NCBI GenBank assembly: GCA_027622115.1
Contig: JAQBZS010000025.1
Coordinates: 1 to 17,879 of the forward strand
DNA: 17,879 nucleotides
Direction: 5' to 3'
Source of the DNA: Planctomycetota bacterium
Lineage (GTDB): Bacteria; Planctomycetota; Planctomycetia; Planctomycetales; Planctomycetaceae
The translations under genes were made by a program, and so were the position numbers. Under the pieces are notes generated by a model. The model was not told the DNA's origin. It saw only the letters and a program-made list of their open reading frames with translations, and did no database searches. This document shows positions 1-7,856 of this stretch, piece after piece (the stretch's first letter is position 1; each line of letters starts with the position of its first letter).

Positions 1-2104
1 CGCCCTCGATCGTGTCGTACAGATACAGGGCACTCTTCCAATCGTCCTGCTCCAATTCGACGAGGGAGACGTCGGTTTCGATGTTCTGTTTGTCGCACAG
101 GCACAGCGCGGGAACCGTCAATCGCAGGATGTAGCTCAGTCCGTACAACGCCGCGCCGACATGTCGTTTGTCGACCTTCTCGACTTCGCTTCGCCAGTGG
201 GCCGGTGGGTGCAGCGCGAAACCGGCCGTGTCGTAGATGAACGGGTCCAGCGTGATCGGGCCGTAACCGATGTTCTCGAAAGTCCGCTCGCGAATCTTCT
301 TGTACAGCTTCGGTTGCCGGTTGACGTTGATGTAGCCAAAGTCCAGCTTCGCCCCGTGCAACTCGTATTGTTCGAGCGATTCCGTGATCGCGACGCGACT
401 TTCCCACACGCACTCGGTGTAGTAGTCCACATCCACGGGATCGACGCGGCACAACTTTTTCTCCAGATCGAGTTCCATCGACATGAACCGCCAGCCGAGA
501 TGCTGGTAGATCGCGTCCTTGTACAACGTGCCTCGTGCCCCGATGGGATCGAGTTCCCCGATGACTTCCGTGCCGCAATAGATCTCGATGTTGTAGTCGG
601 TCATGCCCCGCAGGTTGACGCCCTTGGCGGGGTAGTCGCGAAGTGCGTAGCGGTAATTGCCGTGGTATTCGGTGAGCGTTCCGTCTTCCTTGAGCAATTC
701 CAAAGCCGCCGGATAAGCCGGTTCGGGAAACACGGGCTCGTCGTCCCGCAGCGGATGCTCGTGAGCGGCGCACGGTAAGTGTTGCAGCAGGATGTAAGGA
801 TTGTCGGCGTTCAACCACGCGCGTTCGATCGGAGCCGATTGCAGGAATTCCGGGTGATTTACGAAGTACTGATCGATCGGCGTATCGCGAGCGGCGTAGA
901 CAATCACGGCTCGCGAACCGCGGCGACCGACTCGACCGGCCTGCTGCCAGAAGCTGGCCATCGAACCGGGATGCCCGCTCAAAATGCACAGATCAAGATC
1001 ACCGATGTCGATGCCCAGTTCCAGCGCATTGGTGCTGATGATCGTGGTGGTCCGACCGGAGGCCAGGTCTCGTTCGAGTTGTCGACGTTCGTTCGGCAGC
1101 AACCCGCCGCGATACGGTTTGACTTTGTCTCGCAATCCGCGTTGCCCATCGACAACCGCTCGGCACAAACGTTCGACCTGTTGACGCGAGCGGCAAAAGC
1201 AGATGGTTCGCACGCCGAGTTTCGTGGCTTGCCGAATCAACGGGATGCTGACCGAACCCGGTCCCTTGCGATACAGCGCATGTCCGTGACTCTCCACCAC
1301 CGGCGGATTGATCAGATACAAATACCGCCGTGGTCGCGGAGCCCCGTCTCGATCGACCACATGAAACGACCGCTGAAATAGGGCTTCGACGTGCTCGCGC
1401 GGGTTTCCGATCGTGGCCGACGAACACACAAACGTGGGTCGGCTGCCATGCATTTCGCAAGCTCGCACCAGGCGGCGCATGACGTTGGCCACGTGCGAAC
1501 CAAACGCGCCGCGATAGGTATGCACTTCGTCGACCACGACATATCGCAACCGCGAGAGAAACGTCCGCCAGCGGCGATTGTGGTTCGGCAAGATCCCCGA
1601 GTGCAGCATGTCCGGGTTGGTGATCATGAAGTCCGCGCGCGACTGAATTCGCGTCCGTTCCTCGCGAGGCGTGTCGCCGTCGAACGTCCCGAGCCGCAAC
1701 TCGGCCCCCGCCGCTTCGAGCAATCGCCCGAGTGTCCCTTCTTGATCGCGCGACAACGCCTTCGTCGGATACAGCAATGCGACTCCAAACGGAGCCTCGG
1801 CATTGAGGTACTCATGCAGAATCGGCAACAGAAACGACAGCGTCTTCCCGCTGGCCGTACGGGAAACGAGCACCGTGTCTTGATCGCGGCGAATCGATTC
1901 AAACGCCTCGCTCTGATGCGAGTACAGTTGCTGCATTCCGCCGGCCGTGAGTGCCTCGGCCAATTTGGGGTACAGGGCTGCGGGGAAGTCTTCGAATTCG
2001 CCGCTGTTCGCCTCCAGCACGTTGTGCGAAGCGATCTGGGCCGCGAATCGCCCTTCCATGAAATCCACGAAGCTTGCAATCGGCAATGAGCCTTGATCTG
2101 CCAT
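1..2104 (-). CDS. mrfA: MrfA/YprA-like DEAD/DEAH-box helicase (3' end beyond window)
   Basis: About 701 codons are visible, read right to left; the C-terminus lies past base 1. Visible motifs, numbered from the ATG at 2104: Walker A RTASGKT (residues 82-88), DEVH (192-195), SAT (229-231), a second RecA domain with STNALELGID (357-366) and QQAGRVGRRG (387-396). Near the window edge comes LCLCDKQNI, which matches the start of the zinc-binding DUF1998/MZB domain. This order is that of the MrfA (YprA) family, 3'-5' DNA helicases that in Bacillus act with the exonuclease MrfB in excising mitomycin C adducts. The family runs to about 750 residues, so only a short tail is missing. In-frame ATGs at 2113 and 2140 are possible starts; none has a clear ribosome binding site and 2104 is a choice. 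No mrfB-like gene lies beside it in the window. Family assignment is firm; the repair role is inferred from the family. Confidence 0.92.
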   Translation of the reverse strand, partial: MADQGSLPIASFVDFMEGRFAAQIASHNVLEANSGEFEDFPAALYPKLAEALTAGGMQQLYSHQSEAFESIRRDQDTVLVSRTASGKTLSFLLPILHEYLNAEAPFGVALLYPTKALSRDQEGTLGRLLEAAGAELRLGTFDGDTPREERTRIQSRADFMITNPDMLHSGILPNHNRRWRTFLSRLRYVVVDEVHTYRGAFGSHVANVMRRLVRACEMHGSRPTFVCSSATIGNPREHVEALFQRSFHVVDRDGAPRPRRYLYLINPPVVESHGHALYRKGPGSVSIPLIRQATKLGVRTICFCRSRQQVERLCRAVVDGQRGLRDKVKPYRGGLLPNERRQLERDLASGRTTTIISTNALELGIDIGDLDLCILSGHPGSMASFWQQAGRVGRRGSRAVIVYAARDTPIDQYFVNHPEFLQSAPIERAWLNADNPYILLQHLPCAAHEHPLRDDEPVFPEPAYPAALELLKEDGTLTEYHGNYRYALRDYPAKGVNLRGMTDYNIEIYCGTEVIGELDPIGARGTLYKDAIYQHLGWRFMSMELDLEKKLCRVDPVDVDYYTECVWESRVAITESLEQYELHGAKLDFGYINVNRQPKLYKKIRERTFENIGYGPITLDPFIYDTAGFALHPPAHWRSEVEKVDKRHVGAALYGLSYILRLTVPALCLCDKQNIETDVSLVELEQDDWKSALYLYDTIEG

Positions 2105-2314
2105 CACTCGCATCCATTCGTGTGAAAGTTGGCAACGCATTCGGCAAATGTGTGAATCCGCCGTACGCTGCCCCGCGACCTCGGTTGTCGCCGCGACGTT
2201 GTATGTGATGTGTCGTTGTGATTCCAGAATCGGCTTGGATTTAGAGTTTCGCCGGATCGGAAATCGTAGCGGGATGATCTCAATGAAACGAGAGTCTCTG
2301 GAGACAGCGCAGAA

Positions 2315-2388
2315 GGGGTCGGGAGTCTTTTTCGGTGAGACGTCATTGGTTACACGAAACCGCTAAACCGAAAAAGACTCCCGACCCC
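2315..2388. repeat. Perfect 22-bp inverted repeat (hairpin), 30-nt loop
   Basis: The arms are 2315-2336 and 2367-2388. The left arm begins GGGGTCGGGAGTC and the right arm is its exact reverse complement. The loop (2337-2366) holds a further small GGTT/AACC stem. The element lies in the 392-base gap 2105-2496, downstream of the WD40 gene and upstream of the helicase, both on the minus strand. The arms carry a T-run (or A-run), so transcription termination for the WD40 gene is possible, but the exact symmetry also fits a dispersed palindromic repeat. Apart from this and the short repeat at 2436-2460, I see nothing else in the gap. Confidence 0.85.
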
Positions 2389-2435
2389 GTTCGCTCGTGT
2401 TCTGGTTGCGGCTCTGCACAACATGTCGACACGCG

Positions 2436-2460
2436 TACGCCTGCAGCTGACGGTTAAACG
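2436..2460 (+). repeat. Dispersed intergenic repeat, copy 1 (TACGCCTGCAGCTGACGG type)
   Basis: This 25-nt stretch matches 3745-3769 at nearly every position, differing only at the first base and at two internal bases, in the same orientation. Both copies end in GGTTAAAC. A third, more diverged relative ending in CGGTTAAACGAGTGAA lies in the arm of the palindrome at 11895-12039. The two close copies bracket the WD40 gene. From memory, motifs of this kind recur in planctomycete intergenic DNA; a genome-wide count would confirm it. Confidence 0.6.
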
Positions 2461-2496
2461 AACGAGAGCGACACGCACCACACATGCAGCGACAGT

Positions 2497-3552
2497 TTAC
2501 TTGCTCACTTTGGGCTTTTCCGCCGGCTCCGGATCCGGGGCCGTTCCTGTGAGATCCCAGACTTGAACACCGTCGGCTCCCGCCGCAATCAGTTGTTCGC
2601 CGTTGCCCGCGAATAGAAATTGTTGGATATGCCCCTTGGGTTTGACCTTGTGGATCAGCTTCAACCCATTCGGATCCCACACCGAAAGAATCCCACCGCC
2701 GTCACCGCCGCCGGCAGCGACAATCGCGCCTGTTTGCGAATGGACGGCCACTTCGTTCAACACCGCTTGGTGATTGTCTTGTCCCGCGAAGACTCGCTGG
2801 CCAGCATTCCAATCCCATAATTCGACTCGCTGTGGGCCGACGAATCCATCGACATTGGTGACTTGCCCAATGCCGGAAATCACGAGTCGCTTGCCGTCGG
2901 GCGCGAAACACATCGATCGAATGCCGCCAATCGAACGGGATCGCTTGACTGGGTCGTAGGTGTAGAAATCCGTGGCCTCCACCTTCCGCAGCAGCTTGCC
3001 GGAGATTTTATCCCACAGACAAATTGCACCGATGCGATCGCCGCTCGCGAGCACGTTTCCGTCCGGCGAAACGGCCAGTGCATACAGAGCCGTGGAAAAT
3101 CCCTGCGGCGTTTTTCGCAAGTGGCCGTCGAATGTCTTCAGCAACTTGCCGGACTCCGTGGCCCACATCTTCACCAGCATGTCGTCGCCGACGGTGGCCA
3201 ACTTGCTGCCGTCGCCAATCAAAGCCACATCACGAATCCAGCCGTCGTGCGCTCCCTCGACCTGGCGCAGCGTTTTGCCGTCGTCGGTCTTGGTCCACAC
3301 GATGCGGCGGTCGTAGCCGACGGAAATCACGACGTCTTGATGGATCACGATCCCCGACACGAAGTTGTCGTGATTCGTCCAGACGGGTTCGGCTTTGAGA
3401 TCCTTCGCGGCCAGATCGACTCGAAACATCGTCCACTGCGAACCGGCTGCGTAAATCATCTGCCGCAGTGCATCGTGTGCCACCGCGTACAACGTGCCCG
3501 GCGACTCGCACGCAGCGGCCAGTTTGGCTTTCTTCCAGTCGATTGCAGTCAT
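2497..3552 (-). CDS. WD40 repeat protein
   Basis: This 351-residue protein is built almost entirely of beta-propeller repeats. WD-type strand ends are seen at VWT (85-87), KMWATESGKLLKTF (128-141), CLWDKISGKLL (178-188), ELWDWNAG (244-251), SVWDPNG (290-296) and QVWDLTG (330-336). Paired motifs such as AVSPDGNVLASGD (160-172) and CFAPDGKRLVISG (215-227) lie between them. The number of blades fits one seven-bladed propeller used as a protein-binding scaffold. No signal peptide or membrane segment is seen, so it is probably cytoplasmic, and the partner is unknown. I start at the ATG at 3552 (MTAIDWKKAK). The frame stays open to 3717, but the extra 55 residues show no propeller repeats or signal peptide and no good ribosome binding site marks either start. 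The C-terminal tail (PDPEPAEKPK) is proline and charge rich. The gene stands alone, flanked by two copies of a short direct repeat. Confidence 0.87.
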   Translation of the reverse strand: MTAIDWKKAKLAAACESPGTLYAVAHDALRQMIYAAGSQWTMFRVDLAAKDLKAEPVWTNHDNFVSGIVIHQDVVISVGYDRRIVWTKTDDGKTLRQVEGAHDGWIRDVALIGDGSKLATVGDDMLVKMWATESGKLLKTFDGHLRKTPQGFSTALYALAVSPDGNVLASGDRIGAICLWDKISGKLLRKVEATDFYTYDPVKRSRSIGGIRSMCFAPDGKRLVISGIGQVTNVDGFVGPQRVELWDWNAGQRVFAGQDNHQAVLNEVAVHSQTGAIVAAGGGDGGGILSVWDPNGLKLIHKVKPKGHIQQFLFAGNGEQLIAAGADGVQVWDLTGTAPDPEPAEKPKVSK

Positions 3553-3857
3553 GTTGAATCCACTCTGGTGGTTTTCGGCAGATGTGGTTCTACCGGATTC
3601 AATACCATCGACTCCAATGTCTGGGACACCGCCGACGTCAAAGCCGAACTGATTCAGCAGTTCGTACTGGATGTCGTCGAGTGGGACAAGACGTCCGGAA
3701 GGCAGATCGCCGAACACTTGGCATCTTACGAACTGCGAGATCGCTTACGCCTGCGGCTGATGGTTAAACTACGCGGCCTCGAATCATGTGGCACAGAATG
3801 ATGAATACGTTGCACGATTGATTCCTCCCATTGCCTCACTGAATCGCTGGGGAACTC
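3553..3857. other. Gap between divergent WD40 and hydrolase genes
   Basis: This 305-base region separates two divergently read genes and should hold both promoters. Bases 3553-3717 are open on both strands: the minus frame continues the WD40 ORF, and the plus frame encodes a helix-like stretch ending at a stop near 3801. Neither translation is recognisable to me. The stretch could be a gene remnant, a real N-terminal extension, or chance. A dispersed repeat lies at 3745-3769. No clear -35/-10 pair was found. Confidence 0.4.
3745..3769 (+). repeat. Dispersed intergenic repeat, copy 2 (TTACGCCTGCGGCTGATGG type)
   Basis: This is a near-identical copy of the 25-nt element at 2436-2460, in the same orientation, on the other side of the WD40 gene. 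It ends in GGTTAAAC. It lies about 90 bases upstream of the hydrolase start codon. No transposase gene or target-site duplication was seen near either copy. Confidence 0.6.
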
Positions 3858-5084
3858 ATGAAACGAACTTTTGGCCTCGCTGCATGCGGATTGACTCTGG
3901 TCTTGATCTTCAATGCGGTGAATTTCGCTGATACGCCGACATCGCCGCGAACTTCGCTGAAGTATCATCAGCCCCCCAAGAATGCTGTCGCGCGGATGCA
4001 GCGGCAAGCCGACTTCGACTTGCCGTCGGTGCTTGTTCACGATGACGGGACACTCGTCAAAACCGCGGACGACTGGCACAACAAACGCCGCGTGGAACTC
4101 GTCCAGCACTGGACGCGGATCCTGGGCAAGCTGCAGCCAACCACTGCCGATCAACGATGGTTCGGTGATATCAACAACGCGCGCGTGGGAAAGACGACCG
4201 AACTTGAAGGCTACACCCGCATCGAACTCGAATTGCCGATCGAGAAGGATTTCCAGCAACCGCATTTGCTGTTGCTTCCCAAGGGCCAGGGGAAGGGGCC
4301 GTTTCCCGCAGTGATCGCGTGGACATCGACGTCGCCGGATTACCGCAAGCCGGAAGAGTGGTGGGGATCGTGGCTGGCGCGACGGGGATTTGTCGTGCTG
4401 ACGGGTTGGTCGTTCATCCGGCACTATCGAGGCGGCATCAACTACAGCCACGACGTCAACGAAGCCGTTTACGAGCGCTTCGGACACTGGTTGCCGATGG
4501 CCAAGATGGTGCATGACGTGCAGCGGGAAGTCGAGTTTCTTCGTGGTCGAGCGGAAGTTGATGCGGAGAATATCGGCTTTATCGGGTTTTCATTGAGCGC
4601 CAAAGCCGCTCTGTATGTCGCCGCGTTTGCTCCGGAGATTAAGGCCACGGTCGCGGTTGATCCGCACATTGCGATCTATGGAGCCACGAATTGGCACGAC
4701 CCGTGGTATTTGGATTCGAAGCACAAGTTTCCGTCAATTCACACCGCCGATTACCCCGACCCCGAATTGCGCGGCACCGTGTGGAGCCTGTTGGATACGA
4801 ATCCAGAGCGGCCGGGTTTTGAACGCAATCACCACGAGCTGCTGGCTTTGGCGGCTCCACGATCGTTGATGGTAATCGGCTGTAGCATGGACAAGGAGTT
4901 CTCCGGGCACTCGGACGATCTCGGGAGCTGGGCCTACATCAATCGAGCGGTCGAGGTCTACAAGCTGCTGGGCATTCCGGAGCGACTGCGATTCGTCACG
5001 TCCACCGAAGGCCATTGCGCGGTGAGCCCAAGTTTCGATGCCGAGTGGCAAGGCTTCTTCACGCGCTGGTTGAAGAAACGATAA
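3858..5084 (+). CDS. Secreted alpha/beta-hydrolase (acetyl-xylan/glucuronoyl esterase-like)
   Basis: This 408-residue protein begins with a Sec-type signal peptide (MKRTFGLAACGLTLVLIFNA, cleavage around 24). The nucleophile elbow is IGFIGFSLSAKAAL (239-252), with Ser245 the likely catalytic serine. It follows a helix and the VDAENIGFIG strand, as in dienelactone-hydrolase and acetyl-xylan-esterase folds. The likely catalytic histidine is His386 in TEGHCAVS (383-390). The acid is probably Asp345 or a nearby aspartate (MDKEFSGHSDD, 344-354). The GFSLSAK elbow resembles the GCSRxGK elbow of CE15 glucuronoyl esterases more than the classic GxSxGG. A role in cleaving esters of plant or algal polysaccharides outside the cytoplasm is inferred; the substrate is not determined. 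GGGGAA lies 4-5 bases before the ATG. The gene is monocistronic and converges on the Rpn-like gene. Confidence 0.83.
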   Translation: MKRTFGLAACGLTLVLIFNAVNFADTPTSPRTSLKYHQPPKNAVARMQRQADFDLPSVLVHDDGTLVKTADDWHNKRRVELVQHWTRILGKLQPTTADQRWFGDINNARVGKTTELEGYTRIELELPIEKDFQQPHLLLLPKGQGKGPFPAVIAWTSTSPDYRKPEEWWGSWLARRGFVVLTGWSFIRHYRGGINYSHDVNEAVYERFGHWLPMAKMVHDVQREVEFLRGRAEVDAENIGFIGFSLSAKAALYVAAFAPEIKATVAVDPHIAIYGATNWHDPWYLDSKHKFPSIHTADYPDPELRGTVWSLLDTNPERPGFERNHHELLALAAPRSLMVIGCSMDKEFSGHSDDLGSWAYINRAVEVYKLLGIPERLRFVTSTEGHCAVSPSFDAEWQGFFTRWLKKR

Positions 5085-5136
5085 GGCGACCGGCAGGTGA
5101 AACTCGGCTGCCAAGAAGGGGGCGGCGCCTTGTTTT
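5083..5136 (+). terminator. Possible terminator after the hydrolase gene
   Basis: An outer stem pairs AAGGCG (5083-5088) with CGCCTT (5126-5131) and is followed directly by GTTTT. Inside it GGCAG (5092-5096) pairs with CTGCC (5108-5112). The element fills the 51-base gap between two convergent genes, where a terminator would be expected. The stem is interrupted and the T-run is only four bases, so this is a weak prediction. Confidence 0.35.
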
Positions 5137-6014
5137 CAGTTGCCGTCGATTTCTCGGGTGAATTCATCGAATGTCTTGCACTTCGCGGCGGCAATGCCCA
5201 ATCGCGAAAGCGCATCAACGTCTTTGATCGATGCAAGTCTTGCCATCATCTCGGGTGAGATCGCGTCAAAGCGCGACTCCAAAATGTCGCGAATGACTTG
5301 AATTTTCCCCTCGATTTTCCCCTCGATCTTTCCCTCGATCTTTCCCTGATCAATGAATTGTCGAACCAATGGTGTTTCGGCAAGCACTTTTCGGTCTCCC
5401 AAAATGTTGAGTGCGGGGTCGTTTCCGAATTTCAGATCGGCATAAATCAACGTTGTCGCCAAGAGTGAATCGCGTTCTTCATCTGCGGCTTGCGTATCGA
5501 TTCGGTTTCGACATTCCCGCAACAGCCAGTCCGCCGTTCGCCGAGTGCGGCAAAGCGGCACCCAGGGAATCAACCCAACGTCACCGCGAGCCAACAGTTC
5601 GACCGCTGGAATCTGCCATAGGTTACGTGCCACCCACTCGGCATGGATGCGCGTTGTCCCTCGATTGCTGCTAAATGTCGCCCGGTTCGGAATGCGATAT
5701 CGCCCTTTCGAACTGAGCGTCATGACCGTGACTTCTGGAATCGTGCGGCGATCGGCATGCACAAGTTCCAGATCGCGGACGATTTGATCCAACGCTCGCT
5801 TGTCGGCATACACGAATACTTCCAACAAGTGTAACTCGGGTGCTTTGCTGTCGGCAAATTCCACTTCGAAGAGTCCGTCCGGCAGTTTCCCAGGCAACAC
5901 GACTTCCGCCTGCACGGCCTTGCACGTACGAATCGGTCGTGATTCGCCGCCGAGCCACAGCAGCGACTTGCCGTGATGCCACATCAACCATTTTGCAGAT
6001 CGATCGAATTCCAT
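5136..6014 (-). CDS. Rpn-like PD-(D/E)XK family protein (DUF4351-type/putative transposase)
   Basis: This 292-residue protein starts at the ATG at 6014, preceded by AGGTGG at 6025-6020. An in-frame ATG at 6038 would add eight residues but lacks such a site. The N-terminal core MEFDRSAKWLMWHHGKSLL, QAEVVLPGKLPDGLFEVEF (35-53) and LHLLEVFVYADKR (61-73) is the planctomycete version of the Rpn (recombination-promoting nuclease) or 'putative transposase' family. Asp46 and Glu65 are the likely PD-(D/E)XK metal ligands, although the final K/Q position reads as Phe, so activity is uncertain. GDVGLIPWVPL (144-154) is typical of this group. Residues 223-238 are GKIE tandem repeats, common in Rpn proteins and followed by a helical C-terminal domain. 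Family members often occur in many copies per genome and are linked to DNA cleavage and horizontal transfer; the cellular role is not settled. Confidence 0.8.
   Translation of the reverse strand: MEFDRSAKWLMWHHGKSLLWLGGESRPIRTCKAVQAEVVLPGKLPDGLFEVEFADSKAPELHLLEVFVYADKRALDQIVRDLELVHADRRTIPEVTVMTLSSKGRYRIPNRATFSSNRGTTRIHAEWVARNLWQIPAVELLARGDVGLIPWVPLCRTRRTADWLLRECRNRIDTQAADEERDSLLATTLIYADLKFGNDPALNILGDRKVLAETPLVRQFIDQGKIEGKIEGKIEGKIQVIRDILESRFDAISPEMMARLASIKDVDALSRLGIAAAKCKTFDEFTREIDGN
5302..5349 (-). repeat. 12-nt tandem repeat x4 encoding GKIE units
   Basis: There are four head-to-tail 12-nt units. Units 1 and 2 are identical (ATTTTCCCCTCG on the plus strand); units 3 and 4 differ at two or three positions. 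They lie inside the Rpn-like gene and encode repeated GKIE tetrapeptides. Because the unit is a multiple of three, gain or loss of units changes length without breaking the frame. Confidence 0.9.
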
Positions 6015-6134
6015 CAGTCCCACCTGATCGACATCCACCCGTCGGCTCAGTTGCCACTTGGCGTAATTCGTTCGGGTGAAAAAGATCCAAACCCGTCACC
6101 AATGCCCAAGGCCAGTCTTGAAGCCAGCGCTGTC

Positions 6135-7814
6135 TCAATGGTTGATGATGAATTCGTTGGAATTCAGCAGCGCCCAGAACACATCTTGCAGACCTTGGAT
6201 CGGATCGCCGGTGCCGCTTTCCTGGAAGACCGCGTTGAAGGCTTCCAACTCTGATTCGGTAGGCTTTCGAGCCAACGACACCAGGAACAGCGTTTCGATG
6301 CGTTTGACAACCGCACCCTTGTCACCGGCTGCCGTCTTGCGTGTGCTCGGTCGACGCGTGGGTTTCGGACGAGTTTTCGATGTCCGACTCCCCTTCGTGG
6401 TCTCCGGTTCGCGGATGTCACCGGTTGGTGAGTCGAGCACGCGTTGCAAGAACGCTCCTTTGGCGCCACTCACTGCGGACTGCATCAGTGCGCCGTTCAT
6501 TAACACGAACGCCTGTGGGATCGTGCCGTTGAACGTCGTCATCTCGTCGTTTTCATCGGTGCCGAACGTTTGCACGAACTGCTGCAGCCAGTTGCGACGC
6601 TGGTTTTCGGCGGCGTCATTATTGCGATTGGCCTTGTGCGCCTGTGTCGCGACGATCAGCGAGTCGTAAAGTTGCTCGGCAGTGAAATTCTTCAGGTACA
6701 TGTGACTGAACAGCGCCGTGTTTCCGGCCGCCGGGTCATCCACTTCGTTGTCCGTACCGAAACGACTACTCAAGGCGTAGGCCTCGCACGACGCAATCCA
6801 GCGGACCAACCGCTTGGTGTCATGACCGGCATCCTGAAATTGCTTCGACAGGTATTCCAGCAACTCGGGATGCGATGGGGGATTGTGCGGCCCCATATCA
6901 TCGACGGGCTTCGTAAACCCGTAGCCAAAGAAATGGCCCCACAAGCGATTCACGATCGCGCGAGTCATATACGGCTGCTTGGGATCGGTGACGAAAGCCG
7001 CCAGTTGAAATCTCGGCTTGGCTCGGTCGTTGAGCGGGGCGATGGAACCATCGACGAACTTGCGTTGTGTGGCCTGTTGGATGCCGCTGCGTTTTTCGAA
7101 CAGCACGGTGTCGGTGTTCGGCCGATCGTAGAGCGCGAATTCGCCCTGTTGAGCCCCGCGTTGACGTTGCGTGCCGCGGAAGAAGCCGTTCATGCTCCAG
7201 AACTGGTCTTGCTTCCAATCGTTGAAGGGGTGGTTATGGCATTCCGTGCATTGAACTTGCAGACCCAGAAACACGCGAGCGGTAATCGCCGTGGCCGGTC
7301 GAGCGCCGTCGTTCAGATGGCTGGCCAAGAAACCGACCGCGCCGTTCTCGCCATTAGAACCTTCCGCTGTAATCAACTCGCGGACGAACTGGTTGTACGG
7401 CATGTTCTGAGCAATCGCTCGCCGCAACCAGCGGTCGAGCGCCGGACGGTTGCCGCGATTGCCGCCTCGGCCCACCAGTACGTTACCCCACACGTTGGTC
7501 CAGTTTCGAATGTACCCGGTGTCCTCCAGCATCTGCTCGATGAAGTCGGACCGCTTGTTCGGTGAGTCGCTCTCGATGAAGCCCATGAGATTGTCGTAGG
7601 ACGGGATGTGACCGAGGACATCCAATGACACGCGACGAGCCCATTCGCCGTCGCTCGCGGGTTCGGACGGTTTGACTTCGTTGTCCTCCCAGCCTCGCTG
7701 AATCAGTTGGTTGATCTTGGCGATGATCGCTTCATCGGAATCCTGTCCAACCGCGACGCTGGCGGCCAACATCACAAATCCGGCAATCAAAACGCGAGGC
7801 AATTGTTTGGCCAT
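6135..7814 (-). CDS. Secreted DUF1549/DUF1553 protein with CxxCH motif
   Basis: This 559-residue protein is of the PSCyt2 (DUF1549) plus PSD1 (DUF1553) type, a hallmark family of planctomycetes. The start at 7814 gives the signal peptide MAKQLPRVLIAGFVMLAASV and has AGGAG about nine bases upstream; the frame stays open to 7865 without such support. The DUF1549 part includes GEWARRVSLDVLGHIPS (56-72) and QCTECHNHPFNDW (188-200), whose Cys189-x-x-Cys192-His193 resembles a c-type haem site. The DUF1553 part includes PYMTRAIVNRLWGHFFGYGF (281-300) and ends LARKPTESELEAF...NSNEFIINH. A lysine/arginine-rich linker lies at about 473-497. Family members are often paired with DUF1501 proteins and linked by context to breakdown of complex polysaccharides; the biochemical activity is unknown. 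The expected DUF1501 partner is not adjacent but lies at 13670-15075. Confidence 0.93.
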   Translation of the reverse strand: MAKQLPRVLIAGFVMLAASVAVGQDSDEAIIAKINQLIQRGWEDNEVKPSEPASDGEWARRVSLDVLGHIPSYDNLMGFIESDSPNKRSDFIEQMLEDTGYIRNWTNVWGNVLVGRGGNRGNRPALDRWLRRAIAQNMPYNQFVRELITAEGSNGENGAVGFLASHLNDGARPATAITARVFLGLQVQCTECHNHPFNDWKQDQFWSMNGFFRGTQRQRGAQQGEFALYDRPNTDTVLFEKRSGIQQATQRKFVDGSIAPLNDRAKPRFQLAAFVTDPKQPYMTRAIVNRLWGHFFGYGFTKPVDDMGPHNPPSHPELLEYLSKQFQDAGHDTKRLVRWIASCEAYALSSRFGTDNEVDDPAAGNTALFSHMYLKNFTAEQLYDSLIVATQAHKANRNNDAAENQRRNWLQQFVQTFGTDENDEMTTFNGTIPQAFVLMNGALMQSAVSGAKGAFLQRVLDSPTGDIREPETTKGSRTSKTRPKPTRRPSTRKTAAGDKGAVVKRIETLFLVSLARKPTESELEAFNAVFQESGTGDPIQGLQDVFWALLNSNEFIINH

Positions 7815-7856
7815 CTGATGAGGCTCCTGATCGGAAAACGATGTTTGTCGAATGAT

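Noticed and set aside
161..2089. Three consecutive plus-strand open frames (161-778, 779-1381, 1391-2089)
   Set aside because: They are antisense to the MrfA-like helicase, whose minus-strand frame is unbroken and carries all helicase motifs; their translations match no family I know.
2863..3801. Plus-strand 312-codon frame
   Set aside because: It lies antisense to the WD40 repeats over most of its length; only the last part, beyond 3552, is not explained that way and is noted separately.
6015..6134. Possible extra coding remnant between the Rpn-like and DUF1549/1553 genes
   Set aside because: A readable stretch (WALVTGLDLFHPNELRQ) exists in another frame, but it is too short and unrecognised to support a gene or pseudogene.
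6570..7565. Plus-strand 331-codon frame
   Set aside because: It is antisense to the DUF1549/1553 gene, which has clear family motifs.
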